Assembly (NCBI GenBank): GCA_933207985.1
Contig: OW240916.1
Span: forward strand, 132,732,834 to 132,796,833
Source: Pelobates cultripes
Lineage: Eukaryota; Chordata; Amphibia; Anura; Pelobatidae
Reading direction: 5' to 3'
DNA length: 64,000 nucleotides
The position numbers and the translations under genes are program-made. The notes under the pieces were generated by a model. It did not search any database. It was given only the letters and a program-made list of their open reading frames with translations, and had not been told where the DNA came from. Below, in pieces: positions 23,293 to 35,859 of this stretch (positions are counted from its first letter, which is position 1; each line of letters begins with the position of its first letter).

Positions 23293-23440
23293 GGGCCCCC
23301 TGCACTTCACATGATCACTTTGGGCCCCCTGCACTTCACATGATCGCTCTGGGCCTCCTAGTACGTCACATGATCGCTCTGGGTCTCCTAGTACGTCACA
23401 TGATCTCTCTAGGCCTCTCTGCAGCTCACCTCATTGATTT
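23293..23440 (+). repeat. 29-30-bp tandem array, five units
   Basis: Units start at 23293, 23322, 23351, 23381 and 23411. Units 1-4 each contain TCACATGATC; unit 5 is degenerate (TCACCTCATT). Units 3 and 4 are almost identical (GGGCCTCCTAGTACGTCACA). TCACATGA matches the M-box bound by MITF/TFE-type bHLH-Zip factors, but any function is conjecture. Confidence 0.85.
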
Positions 23441-24985
23441 GTGCACTTTTAGCATAAGAATTTTGAGCAGCTTCATTATGTGCCTTTAAATAATGGTATG
23501 TGATGTCTCTCCAGCTCTGCCATCAATACAAATGCTCATCTGAAACAACAGAGAATGGCCTGAACAACCTCTCTATTAGTGCCCTCCCACCACTATGATT
23601 GATTGGGACATGGCCTTGCATTTTGCTTGTCTATACAACATGTCACTGAGGAGTGCACAAAGAGACTAGAACAAAAGGTGGGGGAAAAGAAATAGAAAAA
23701 AGCAGTTACAGATTGGTGATGGTATTTATACCTGCACAGAACATTTCACAAATGAAGACCTGTGCTGTGTACCAAGGAGTAATTTGGCCACAGATATGCA
23801 TTTTACTATTTTAATAATGAGTACAATTCTTGTCTGTGGGTAATTAAGCATGTGTTTGCATCTTATGACTTATTTTTATTACAAACCAGTGATGGACATC
23901 TCTCAAATAGGTGCAAGGTGCTGGATATAATTCAGGGGTCAAGATATGGGTGTGGGTTGGGTTCTTGACTAGCAACCGTCCAGATTAGCAACAAAAAAAA
24001 ATGTTCTGTATTCCAGCTCCGTCCACAAGTTAGCTGCACTGAAATTCCTCGTAAATAACAGATGGGCAGATATTTAAAACAAGTAATGTTCAAGATCTTT
24101 AGAAAGTTTCCCAATAGAAAGTTTTATGTAAGCGCCTTACACAGAATATTTGTCTTTCTAAGCAGATATCAGAGGTTGCAGGCTGCGATGCACACACTAA
24201 ATTACATTTATACTGCAACTAGAACGAGTCATTTAAAAAAACTAAAATAAATCTCCATGCGTAGACGTTTAGTAGCTCTTGTAGTCTATGTAATACTTAG
24301 CAGTGTATAGAAAATCTATGAAAGAGGCCTTATCACATATAAGACTCTTTAACATCCTTGTAATCTAACCAATATCAAGTCTAAGTAAAAGTAAAGATGT
24401 TCTGCTATTACCTAGTTACATCTAATAAACTCAGATTAAGCTAATAATAACACAGCATAGGTGACTTGTAATAACAAACTCCCACGCCACCTCCGCTAGT
24501 GTCCTTCTGCATTGATCTTCAAAACACTCTTTGAAATATGAGCTAATTTTATAGTTTGACACTAGTCCTTTTAGCTTGGGGATGGATATTGCTACATTAG
24601 TTTTACTATTTGCTTCAAGCACAGTCTATTCATCCGTAATGGTATAGCCTAAGTAATTGTAATGTATCTAGTGACACGTGTATAAAGCAGGGCACTCGCA
24701 TAAGAGGTCTCTTTTTCAACCCTAGGCTTTCCAAGAATCGAGTATTCCTTTTTTAATTGAGTCTCTAATTGATTTTGAGTAGTCTGTATTTGAATTGTTA
24801 GTGTTCCAGTATTAAAGCTGCACCTTGAGCTACTTGCTTCATAACTAATGTACATCTCTTAGATTTCATTTTGACACTAGCTCAGCAATTGTTAAATCTG
24901 TTCCTTCAAATAAGTGTTGTTCTAATAGCTTGTTTTCAGATAGATAACAGAAAATTAATTCCATGCTTACTGATATTTTCTTTTA
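23441..24985. other. Anonymous sequence with no gene seen
   Basis: AT-rich, with only short open frames on both strands. No exon, RNA gene or repeat family could be supported. Confidence 0.4.
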
Positions 24986-26621
24986 CCGAATATAGGCCAT
25001 GGCAGCACTACAGATTTGTATAACTCCTTCCACTCCTAAATTGGAAAGTAACACCTCCTAACTAAAAGTTAAAAGAGATTCAATCCCCTACATTCTCACT
25101 TAGTCACAAGCCACAAGCAAGAAAACCAAGTAAGTGCAGGAGTTTAGTGGTACCATGGCCCATATCCAAGAAAAGAAGATTTCAGTAAGTATTGAGTAAA
25201 TTTTCTGTTTTCCCGGATATATCCATGGCAGCATTACAGATGGCTAATACCCATGCTAAAGATATAAGGGAGGGACAACAAAAGAAACCAAGAAACAAAA
25301 GCATGATGCCATGAGAAAAATCTTTATAAGAAACGATATAAGAAAGGAAGCTGAAAAGACACTTCTGCCAAACACAAAGCTAGAAGATCTAGCCACATTC
25401 AAACAGTAATGATAAAGGTGTTAGATGAGTGCCAAGTTGTCACTGAACAAATGCGATCAGGAGAAACAATAGCTACAGCTGACCATGATGAAGCCAAAGA
25501 TCTCATAGAATGAGCATGAAAATCCAATGGGACCAAAACTTCATAAACCTGAAGCTCCAAAGTCCTTCTGCCTGAAGTAAAAGCAACCTGTAGAACTGCC
25601 TTCAGAAAAAAATATAGGTAATGGAATGTGCTCCAGGAGTTCAAATGGATGGCCGGATAAGGCTTGGAGCACTAGAGGTCCAAGGGGGGAGAGCAATACC
25701 TCATAGGAGGATGTAATTTCAAAACAGTTTGAAAAAATCTTCCAATATCAGAGTCGAAGGTAAACTTCTTATCCAATAAAATAGAGAGAGAAAAGATTTG
25801 GACTCTTAGGGAACAAAGATTCGGTCCCTTGATGAATCCATCCAGGACAGACTAAAAAATGTTGCTAATCTCAGGAGACTTAGGAGGAACACAACAACAA
25901 AAAAACCCAAATGCGATAATTGGCCAAAGAGGTAGATTTTTCCTTGCTCTGAGCAAAGTATCATGACTGAGTCAGAGAAGCCTTTCTTTAAGAGGTGCTA
26001 CCTTTCAATCTCCATACCATAATTTTCAAGGTTTAAGGTGCAGGATGGAAAACAGGGCCCTCATGCAATAACTAATGGTGGTTTGAAAGGTCTAGTTTCT
26101 GCACAGACGTTTGGGCCTATGTGGAATGACTGCCAAGATGTCTGCTGTTCCTGCTGAATCCTTTTCAACAGAGGAAATATATGAGGGGATGAGGGAAACA
26201 CATGCCGTAAATTGAATTTCCACTTGCAAGACAGGTTAACCAAAGGGTCAAAGAAGCACAAGAAGAACCTTAGACCATGTTGTTCTGCCCCATTTCTGGA
26301 CTATGTACTGGAATTGCTGAGAGAAGAGAGATTACTCTGTGGATCCAATGTCACTCTGCTTAGGAAATCAACCAATACATTAACTTTGCCTGGGAGATGC
26401 ACTGCATCTAGGCCTTTTAGATTCTTCTCTGCCCATGCGATCAGAGGGGAAATAATCTTCATCAGACGTCTGTGTTTTGTCCTCCCTTGATGATTGAGAT
26501 AAGCAACTAAGTGTTGTCTACCCTCACTTTCATTTTGAGTTCTCTTTTGTTTCCATAGTTTGTAGTGCGCTTCCATGTATTTGCACTGAAATCTGCTGTG
26601 ATGCTGTGTGTACACATACAT
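24986..26621 (-). pseudogene. DIRS-type tyrosine-recombinase retrotransposon fragment
   Basis: Minus-strand translation, with many stops, gives DIRS-type domains in the expected order. At 26510-26360 there is an RNase H-like stretch (VAYLNHQGRTKHRRLM, then WAEKNLKGLDAVHLPGKVNV and LSRVTLDP). Further on, 25640-25400 resembles the tyrosine recombinase C-terminal region: VAFTSGRRTLEL, then HAHSMRSLASSWS and ICSVTTWHSSNTF, where the H-S-R and W-H/S context match DIRS recombinases. A phrase around CCATGGCAGCA(C/T)TACAG occurs at 24998 and 25228. The reverse transcriptase body is absent. The fragment is decayed. Confidence 0.72.
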
Positions 26622-26725
26622 ACTGTTTTTATATCATAATTTAAAACAAAACAAAAGCGAAGAAGTATGCTCTATAACTTGTAAGTATTACATTTCAAGT
26701 AAATGCACAGGTTTCTTGAGACATA

Positions 26726-26800
26726 GAAACATAGAATGTGATGACAGATAAGAACCATTCAGCCCATCTAGTCTGCCCAATTTTCTAAATAAAACAGTCT
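26726..26800 (-). repeat. CR1/L2-type LINE 3'-tail fragment
   Basis: The sequence 'catagaatgtgatgacagat' and the following 'ccatctagtctgcccaattt' match the start of the LINE tail at 54828. The match stops after about 75 bp, so only the extreme 3' end of a minus-strand element remains. Confidence 0.65.
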
Positions 26801-26889
26801 CTGCTCTACAGCCAGGACCACCTATGATGACTTAATGCTTATATGAAAATAAGTTTGTATGTTCTGTTAGCTGGACTTGTGGATTGAGG

Positions 26890-27830
26890 CCTAAGGTACA
26901 CAAATAGTGATAAGGACAAGGAGGTAGGTATATCCAAGCCTACCGTAAAGAGAGGACTTCAAAAGAATAAATAGAGAGGGTTCACCACATAGTGCAAACT
27001 ATTCATAAGCCTCAGAAAGGCCAGATTAGACTTTGCCAAAAAAACATCTAAAAAAGTCAGACCAGTTCTGCAACAGCATTCGTTGGACAAATTAAACTAA
27101 GATCAACCTGTACCAGAATGATGGGGATAAAAAAGTGTGGAGAAGGCTTGGAACGGTTCATGATCCAAAGCATACCACATCATCTGTAAAACACGGTGGA
27201 GGTAGTGTGATGGTATGGTCATGCATAGCTTTCAATGGCACTGGGCCACTAGTGTTTATTGATTATGTGACAGAAGGCAGATGCAGCCAGATGAATTCTG
27301 AAGTTTGTATGGATATATTGTCTGCTAAGATTTAGCCAAAGAGTTTTTTTTAAAGAGATGAAATATTCTGCAATGGTCGAGTCAAACAACTTATTTGAAC
27401 TTGATCAAGCATGCATTTCCTTTACTGAAGACAAAACTTAAGGCAGAAAGACCCACGAACAAAGAACTGAAGAGAGCTGAAGTAAAGGCCTGGAAAAACA
27501 TCACAAAGGAGGACACCAAGCGTTTGGTGATGTCCATGCGTTTCAGACTCCAAGCAGTCATTGCCTGCAAAGGATTTTCGACAAAGTGTTGAAAATTAAC
27601 ATTTCATTTATTATTGTGTTAATTTGTCCAATTACATTTGAGCCTCTGAAAAAAGGGTGCTGTATATGAAAATTGTTGCAATTCCTAAATGTTTTATACA
27701 ATAGTTTTAAAGCTAAAAGCCTGCACTTCAATTACATCTTGGTTATTTAGTTTCAATTCCATTATGGTATCATGTAGAGCCCAAATTATGAACATTGGGT
27801 CAGTGTCCAAATATTTTCAGACCTAACTGT
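26890..27830 (+). pseudogene. Tc1/mariner transposase relic with right terminal repeat
   Basis: Translation around 27135-27330 gives WRRLGTVHDPKHTTSSVKHG then GGSVMVWSCIAFNGTGPLVF, a signature of Tc1-type DDE transposases, and 27395-27590 gives a C-terminal part including KNITKEDTKRLVMSM. Stops and frame changes upstream (26934-27130) and between the parts show decay. A terminal-repeat-like end, with GTGTCCAAATATTTTCAGAC, lies at about 27805-27826. The left terminal repeat was not found. Confidence 0.85.
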
Positions 27831-27840
27831 ATATAGCAAG

Positions 27841-28197
27841 TACTCACTATATACAATTAGGCCCAGAAATATTTGGACACTGACACAATTTTCACGATAT
27901 ATACGCTGAACAAAATTATAAACGCAACACTTTTGCTTTTGCCCCCATTTTTCATGAGCTGAACTCAAAGATCTAAGACTTTTTCTATGTATACAAAAGG
28001 CTTATCTCTCTCAAATATTGTTCACAAATCTATCTAAATCTGTGTCAGTGAGCACTTCTCCTTTGCCGAGATAAACCATCAACCTCAGAGGTGTGGCATA
28101 TCAAGATACTGATTAGACAGCATGATTATTGCACAGTTGTGCCTTAGGCTGGCTACAATAATTAGCTACTCTAAAATGTGCAGTTTTATCGCAAAGC
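27841..28197 (+). mobile_element. Two truncated Tc1-like left ends
   Basis: At 27855-27895 is a Tc1-type terminus, CCCAGAAATATTTGGACACT, facing the right end of the preceding element. From 27905 a second, different terminus begins with 'gaacaaaattataaacgcaa' and runs about 290 bp before the similarity ends near 28197. Neither contains a transposase. Confidence 0.6.
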
Positions 28198-28805
28198 ACA
28201 ATGCTAGGGCGCCGAGTGGAGCCCTGTTCAGGGCACCCCCAAAGCTGTGCTAGGTAAGGCAAAGCAGGCACCTGCTAACCTTGATGGAGAGGGGGGCGGA
28301 GAACCTAGGTGGCGAGGGCGGCTCTTCTTGCAGCCTCTCACTCAGGGCCAGACTGGGAATTAAAAGCAGCCCTGGAAAAATAATATTTACCAGCCCCATA
28401 ATGCGTCGCGCCAGCATAGCGTGCAGATACAGAGTTAGAACAGATAACTTAAAATTAAAAAGTACTTCAACGTAAAAAGCGCACTCATAGGCTTCAAAAT
28501 AAACAAAAGTGCAGATTTATTTTAAGCAGATGTGCCTTTGCATGTAATCAATGTTTCAGTCCAACTACCTTGACATATTAAGGAAAGCGTGTTAATGGGA
28601 CTGAAATGGTGAATGTATGTAGGGCACAACTGTAAATTTTTTTTATTTTGAAGTCCTTTGGGTGTGCTCTTCACTTTAAATATGTTATTGTTCTGGAGTA
28701 TGCACCTAGCAACAAGACTGGGCCAATATCTGCTCATTACATATGGTACATGTTAATGAAATTTCTCTCTGTATTATGCATTTATAAATGTACATTAATA
28801 GCTGT

Positions 28806-28807
<2 letters not shown>

Positions 28808-28848
<41 letters not shown>
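28808..28848. repeat. (TA)n microsatellite
   Basis: About 20 uninterrupted TA units. Confidence 0.97.
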
Positions 28849-28849
<1 letters not shown>

Positions 28850-29449
28850 CTAATACACGCATTAATATACATGTCATATACTAGTGGCGGATCCAGAGCC
28901 TGAGCCTGAGAGGGGCACTTGTAGATTATTTAAAGAAATATTCCATGCACAATAACCACTACTCCTCTGTGTAGTGGTTATGGTGCCAGGAGCGTCGGCA
29001 CCCCCTCCCAGAGTAAGTCGTCAAACCGTTTAAGAACAGTTTGACAACTTACCTGGAGTCTGCTGGGATATGGGGCTGTAGTAGGGTATAGGAGCAGTGG
29101 TGCAATGTGTGTGAAAGGTTCAGTGTGTGGGTGGGCAGTGTGTAAATGTGTATGGTGTGTGTGTGGTGCAGTGTGTGAATGTGTATGGTGTGTGTGTGTG
29201 GGGGGCAGTGTGTGTATGGGGCTAGAGTTCACTCCTACTACTGGGACCACCAGGAAGTGGTGAGAGTGAACTCTAGCCCGTAGCTCCAGGGCTAGAGTTC
29301 ACCCTTGTGAGAGCCGGAGCGTTGCCCCAGGTCCTCTCTTCCTCCCCTGTCGACTGACTGCACGGTGCCTGTGGAACGGGGAGGGAGATCGGCCGGCAGG
29401 GGAAAGCCTTGGGGGGGGACCCGTTGCCCCCCCATCCACCAGTGATATA

Positions 29450-29938
29450 TACTGCCCCTATGTGTGTCTCTTTATCTCCAGCCCCTCTGTGTGCCTTTTT
29501 GTCTCCCCCAGTCACTCTTTATGTTTCTTTCTCCCCCTCACTGCTCCTCTGTGTCAATGTCTCCCCTCTCCTTCCCAGTCTCTCTCTTCCCCCTCTGCCT
29601 CTTTCTTCCCCTCCCCTTGTGTGTCTCTCTCTCATTTCTCCCTCTCTTGCCTCTTTCACCCCCTTTCCCTGTGTCTCTTCCTCCCCCCTTTCCCTGTGTC
29701 TCTCCCTCCTCCCCATCTCTCTCCCTCCCCCCTTTCCCTGTGTCTCTCCCCTCCTCCCCATCTCTCTCCCTCCCCCCTTTCCCTGTGTCTCTCCCCTCCT
29801 CCCCATCTCTCTCCCTCCCCCTTTCCCTGTGTCTCTCCCCTCCTCCCTCCCCCTTTCCCTGTGTCTCTCCTCTCCTCCCCATCTCTCTCCCTCCCCCCTT
29901 TCCCTGTGTCTCTCCCTCCTCCCTCTATTCCCCCCCTC
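29450..29938 (+). repeat. Polypyrimidine minisatellite
   Basis: CT-rich repeat with recurring CCCTTTCCCTGTGTCTCTC words and about 40-45-bp higher-order units between 29650 and 29910. Low-complexity frames on both strands are not genes. Confidence 0.93.
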
Positions 29939-30189
29939 CCTCTTTACCTGGAGAAGTCAGGGGGCCGGCCGCGTTCCTGGCTGGAGCCGTCGGGCCGGGT
30001 GGCAGCTTCCCCGGTCCGGCGGCCCTGCTCCTGTCACTGCTGTGGCTGATGGAGGAGGAGCATGTCTCTGTACCGGGAACCGCGAGGGAGCATCTCACTC
30101 CTCCCTCTGTAATGCCGGTAGTCGGCATATGACATCATTCCGGCCCTGACATACTAAACAGTGGGCGGGAGGAGTGAGGAGCTGCCTCA

Positions 30190-30715
30190 CACTGGACCCC
30201 AGGGAGGTGGGTGTTTGAGTGTTTGACTGTCAGTGTGTCTGTGTGTGTGTCTGTGAATGTCTGCCAGTGTGTGTGTGTGTCTGTCAGTAAGTGAGTGTAT
30301 GTATGTCAGTTTGTGTCTGTCAGTGAGTGAGTGTATGTATGTATGTATGTCAGTGAGTGTCTGTGTGTGTGTGTGTGTGTGTCTGTCAGTGAGTGAGTGT
30401 ATGTTTGTCAGTGAGTGTGTGTGTGTCTGTCAGTGAGTGAATGTATATCTGTCAGTGAGTGGGTGTGTGTGTCAGTGAGTGTGTGTGTCAGTGAGTGTCT
30501 GTGTGTGTGTGTGTCTGTCAGTGAGTGAGTGTATGTCTGTGAGTGAGTGTATGTCAGTATGTGTCTGTGTGTCTGTCAGTGAGTGAATGCATGTCTGTCA
30601 GTGAGTTTATGTGTGTGTGTGTGTGTGTGTGTATGTGTGTGTTAGTGAGTGAGTGTATGTGTGGCAGTGAGTCTGTGTCTGTCAGTGAGTGTGTGTGTCT
30701 GTCACTGAGGGAGTG
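30190..30715 (+). repeat. GTGTCTGTCAGTGAG microsatellite
   Basis: Imperfect repeat with words GTGTCTGTCAGTGAGTGAGTG over about 520 bp, followed directly by a hAT-like right end. Confidence 0.93.
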
Positions 30716-30780
30716 ACATGAGGGGCGGCAAAATGGATCTTTGCCTAGGGCAGCAGAAATACTTGCACCAGCCCTGCACA

Positions 30781-33054
30781 CTATAACCACTTTAATAATC
30801 CTTGTTGGCAAACTCAGGGTTGAGCCCTTTGGGTAGACTTAGGGGTCGACTCTGTGTGAGGACTCATGGATGAGCACTGGGAGGCAGAGGTCTTGAGCTG
30901 TGTAATGGGCCCCAAATTTTCTGATGACAGTCCTGCTGCTGATATCTATTAATAGGTTTTTATAAACAAATCTTACATAGATGCATATAGAAAGAGACAA
31001 AAAAAATGACATATTATCCAAGACCAGGAAAACTAAGAAATCACATTAATAAGAGTAAGGTATTTACATGCCAATTAAACACAGTTATGTGTTACATGTC
31101 AGCATGTTAAAAGCATAAATAATTGCATAGATGTTCTGAAAGAATGCAAGTCTGCGAAGCAACAGAATGACAGGGCCTCTTCCAGTTTTCTCAATGTTTC
31201 AGGATTATCTTCTAATGAAGAAATGATTATTTCTGCCAGGCTAAAAATATCACACTACTTAGAACACCGATTCAACAGCCGCCTTTTAGTGTCAAGCATC
31301 TAGGCATTGTAAAACCTTGTCAAGCCTACTAAAATGCTCTCAAACACTGTCCTATTTCTTCGTCCTTTCACTCTCAATGAGTTACCTGTCTAAAAACCTA
31401 TTACTTTATCCCGATCTCCTCTTCTCCTCTGTGCCTTTTCTGTCAAAACAGAAGTAGAGTAATCAGTGGCAAGGAGACTCAGAGCGTCATCTAGAAATGT
31501 CTCACCAATATGCCTTGGCCCTTTTATCGCCCCTTTCTTAAATTCAGAAGTGCACACTAAGTACTCCACTTGTCAGATGCTTTGATGTCATACAGATAAA
31601 TATTATATATATGTTGGGAACTCAAAAGAGGTGAGAAACGCCTCTTCTGAAGGTTTAATTTTCAATGAACCATAGCAAATCACAATGCAAAGAGACCTGA
31701 CAGATTATTTGTCATCTAGGCTAAGCGGAATAATTTTGCAGCGCCGGTAAAACCAGCAATGACTGTAGATGTTCCAGTGGAAGACTAATAAAATAAAAGT
31801 ATTACTTAGTTTTAGTTATATATTATTTTGCGTGGCTTTGGAATAATTAAAGAAGTTATTATAAGGCAATATTGAAAATTTGATGGAATTCCAGTGTGTC
31901 ATGTAAATAGCGGAATGGAGTTAGGTATGGGGGTTAAATTCTTATTGAGAGCTTGATTTATGACATCCTTAGCCACTTTTTATGAGCTGTTGTCATCGTG
32001 GTCAAGATTACAACAGTATTTTTTAACTAACGCCTGGAAATAATCTTTTTTGGTATGCTTTTCAAATGATTTAGTATTTTTGGATTAACTTTTAAAATAT
32101 TTTTTCCAAAATATTAAAATATCAGAAAATATCATATATAAAAAAATATATATTATAATATTAAAATATTTTTCAAAATAATGAATAATTTTAAACATAT
32201 ATTTAAAGATATTCAATAATAGCATATCCAAAAATATTAAATCACATCCTAAATTAGAGATTTCTGATGACATGCAAACCGACTTAAAAAACCAATGTGG
32301 AAATTAAGTGCTTCTAAACAACTCATCTGGCCTTAAAATTATACTCTGTACTTGCCAATTCTCCACAATTGACTGTTTAGTGAATAAACATATCACAAAG
32401 TACTCATCGTATCAGACATTCCATGTCACTCATAAAGCAGAAACAAATGAATCCAAATTTATTGTAGAAATAAGCACACAATAATACAGCATATTAGCTT
32501 TTTCATAATTAGAAGAATAGATCAGCTTGAAAGAAAACTTCACCCCCACATTTGGTATATTCTATCAAATGGTTACTGTTGGTTGAGAAGCGTGGACATT
32601 TTTTTTAAATAATCTTTAGTTTAAAAAAGAAACATCACTTCCTGGTTTAGTGTGTGCTCACAACTGCAGATTCACTACATGGGGATTTTTGTAAAATATA
32701 TTTGTTGACTTCAAGCTTTAGTATATATATAGTTATTTATTTGTTTTGCATATATTTTTTGGGGAAATCTGTATAAGACACCCCCAACATCAACAGCCAA
32801 ACATCAGTATCCAGGTGAGTAGGGTTGAAAGGGTTGAACCAGTGATGTGAACACTGTCACTGGTGTTTCCCAGAGAGACGGATCTGCCTAGAAATAGGGT
32901 CTGCTCAAAGTATGCTTATCCATGAGAAAGTATTGGAAGGCTACTGCGCTAATCAGCCTCTCCTCATAGTGATGCGTTAAATTAATTAATCTCTATTGGG
33001 AACGATCAGCACCTCCATGCAGAATGGCAGAATTTACAATGCTCAGACTTCAGG
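30781..33054. other. Anonymous AT-rich sequence
   Basis: No exon or element recognised. The stretch 32085-32260 is a run of ATATT-type low-complexity sequence with local self-complementarity. Confidence 0.4.
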
Positions 33055-33123
33055 GACAGGCTTGAGACAACAGAACCATTACATAAAGCTGTAATGGTTC
33101 TGGTGACTATAGTGTCCCTTTAA
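33055..33123. repeat. Right end of a TTAA element
   Basis: Ends with the complement of TTAAAGGGACACTATAG, after a hairpin built from CAGAACCATTACA and its complement. The left end was not found. Confidence 0.6.
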
Positions 33124-33283
33124 CACTATAGATCAAGGGCACGTGAAGAGTAATTATAAGCAATTATTTTTTATGTTTTATTTTTCTTAAATCAATGGAC
33201 ATAGACCAGGAGCCTCAGCTCCTTTAGCCTCTATGTTAATCCGGCTTGGGAAAAGAGTTGTGCAAGGATAAGTAAAAGTTATT

Positions 33284-33607
33284 TTAAAGGGTTACTCCAA
33301 GCACCATGACCACGTCAGGGATTTGAAGTGATCATGGTGCCTGGAGTCTATGTGCTGGCGACAGGCATCCAATTGTGGCATTCCCTCCTCCCTTCCGTGC
33401 CTCCCTCTACATTCCTCCCCATCTACGGGGAGTGACATCCACAGAAGCGGATTGGGCTAAGGGGAGAACTTGGCCTCAGTGTAGGAACAGAAGTAAGTTA
33501 ATGTTGGTTTTGCTTTTTTAAGTTGGGTTGGGATAGGAAGGAAGGGCTACTATAACCAAAACCAATGTTTTCTTATAACTGTTTCTTTGGTTGGAGTAAC
33601 CCTTTAA
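33284..33607. mobile_element. TTAA-flanked MITE (T2/Kolobok-like), complete
   Basis: 324 bp with a perfect 17-bp terminal inverted repeat, TTAAAGGGTTACTCCAA, at both ends. This is the cleanest short member of the family in the window and shares 'aagcaccatgaccac' with the element at 12099. Non-coding. Confidence 0.93.
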
Positions 33608-35859
33608 TTGTGCAATTGCTCCCATATAACATCAAATACAATAAAGCATTTTATATTCTCCTGGATTTTATTCGACTTACATCATTAAACATATTGACCA
33701 GGAAGTGTTTGTTTGGTTCCAGATTCACGCAAATCTAATTGTGTAATATTGAATTGAGTATAAATAAAATATAGTGAAGGATCCACATCTATTTAACCAT
33801 TACCTGTATCACAGAGCAAGTCTGCTGGTGTCTGGCATCATGGTAATCGTTCTCCAGCTGCTCTAGAGCTGTCTGATGGTTGCCCCCACCTTTCTAAATA
33901 TGCTTTCACTGGTTAATGCTTCCAGTCAGTCTGGAGCGCAGGTGCATTAAAGTCAAACATTAGTTGTACAATTTACACATTTTAGACATTATAATTGCTG
34001 AAGCAGGAACGGATGTGTGGCCTGTTTTGATGAACCATCTATGTACCTGTTTTTAGCTCTAAGTACACGATTACATTGCATCTGCAAGAAAAAGCTCATT
34101 CCTGTTCACTGCCTGGTTACATTTTAAATTGGTGTACTGAGTTGATAATGAGTGTATGCTTTTGAAAATGAATCTAGTACATCTCTAATTAACTCCTGCA
34201 TTTATAGGGATGCTTTACTGCGTCAACATTAAAAATAGCACAGCGTCATTATAACACTCTCTATATTGATTGGCGTTGTCACAACACGGGGTGTTCAATA
34301 GGTTAAAGCTATTTGAGATTCAGGAAATATTTAATGCTAGACAAGCTGAAAATCCATACAGTTACAGTCCACATCATCTGGAAAGTGATTGCCCCCACCC
34401 CAACTCTAAGCTCCCATAACCATAAGTTCTTGTGGAATCTTAGGTAAGTCCTCATAAAGTACTATGTGCAAGTGTAGAAAGACAATATGACCACCTACAG
34501 CTTCATTGCCAGGAACTGAACACTAGAGGATGGCTGCTTTGCCTATTATGTAAATTTCTCTGGTTTCCAGAAAATATCAGAGAAGTAATCATGGGATATA
34601 GATTTAAAAAAGGACGAATCCAAAGACAATTGAGATATATAGTCAGCAGCTGCATGTGTCAGGATACAAAATGGTAATTTATTCTTGCTGTGAGAAAAAA
34701 AAAGACTACTGTGTCAAAAAATGCAATTCTTTCAATGGGATCCATTGTCTTTTTGAATAAACTAAATATTAAATTTATATATGTGTGTATGTGTATATAT
34801 ATTGTTTGCATATTGTATTTTTTTGTAATATTGTACATTGTTGTAACGATGCAATGTTTTGTGGACCCAGGGCATACTTGAAAACGAGAGAATCTCAATG
34901 TATCCATCCTGGTAAAATATTTTATAAATGAATAAATAAAACATTGAAACATCTAAACATTATATGGAAATGGGATGGCATCCGTGTTCAGCTGCACATA
35001 CTAAATGTTATATCTTGTGAGTTTTTGCTGAGTAATTGGAAAGTGTTTTCTTGGATCCTTTTTTTGTTTGTTTGTTTTTTTGTCAGTCTCTTTTTTATTG
35101 AGGCAATTTGTAAAGACAGTACATGAGTTAGAACAGGCATACAAAAGCATAACATAAAAAGGTTGGGAACCTTTTTTAACCAGATTTCAAACCAATGAGT
35201 AAATTAAAAGCTAGGAGCATTAGACCCTATTAACAGTGTGAGTGACAGCCTTGAGTGAATGTATCACTTCACCACAAAATACATATATTACAGGCATTCA
35301 ATACAATCCTTGCCTCTCACTCATGGGAAAAGCAGATCAGGAGAAGACCTCAGATGCTTGGAAGCCTCTTCCTATTTGCTGTTCCAGCGTGCTTCTCACG
35401 TCAAGGCTTTCTGTTCTGTTCTTTTAGCAAAGGCTTCCACATAATCAAATTTGGACTCTTTGGTCACCAACCTTATAGAATGTAAAAGTTGGGATTGGGT
35501 GCCCTCCCACATGTAGAACAAGTAGCAGTATTATGCTTACAAAACTGTATATTGCTTTAGCTTTATTTATTAAATATATAAGGGCTTCTTCTTTCTATGA
35601 TTTGGTGGCAGGTGCTGGGATAATGAATTGCATGTTATTTTTCTTTGGTTTCTTTGGCTTTGTTAACACTGTTTTTTAATAGTTGCCTTGGGAAAAGTTA
35701 AGCCTTTGAGTGCTAGAGAGGCTGGCAGAATATTTTTGCACAATACATTTGCTAACCTCTGTGGCAGTCGAGCAGTTCAACGTTCTTGTCAGTGTGATGT
35801 TCTGCTTCTTAATGCTATCTTGTCTTGAGCCTTTTTTTTTCAATGAAATCTATTATCAG
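33608..35859. other. Anonymous sequence upstream of the first visible RFX3 exon
   Basis: Presumably RFX3 intron, because the exon at 35860 has an internal acceptor and cannot be a first exon. The preceding RFX3 exon was not found. The segment 34855-34940 ends in an ATAAAT-type tail and resembles a LINE 3' end ('tctcaatgtatccatcctgg'); 35075-35150 may be another LINE tail. No other gene seen. Confidence 0.5.

Larger units (their letters stand above)
28205..30780. repeat. Composite of degenerate hAT/TTAA elements and simple repeats
   Basis: Includes hAT-like phrases at 28884 (GTGGCGGATCCAG), 30139 (CCGGCCCTGA) and 30750-30774 (ending ACTTGCACCAGCCCTG), a TTAA-element-like hairpin at 28955-28985, and a GC-rich block 29930-30140. 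The pieces are nested and I could not pair ends or find target duplications, so element borders are not assigned. Long Ser/Pro/Leu frames between 29400 and 30150 come from the pyrimidine repeat. Confidence 0.5.

Noticed and set aside
23293..23440. CRISPR-like regular repeats
   Set aside because: The units are contiguous with no unique spacers, and the genome is a vertebrate.
29409..30149. 246-codon Ser/Pro/Leu frame and overlapping frames
   Set aside because: Low-complexity CT repeat translated in three phases; no splice or promoter context.
1..35859. Upstream RFX3 exons for the Gln-rich N-terminal region
   Set aside because: I looked for the segment that precedes IEMAIETLQ in vertebrate RFX3 and did not find it; it probably lies outside the window.
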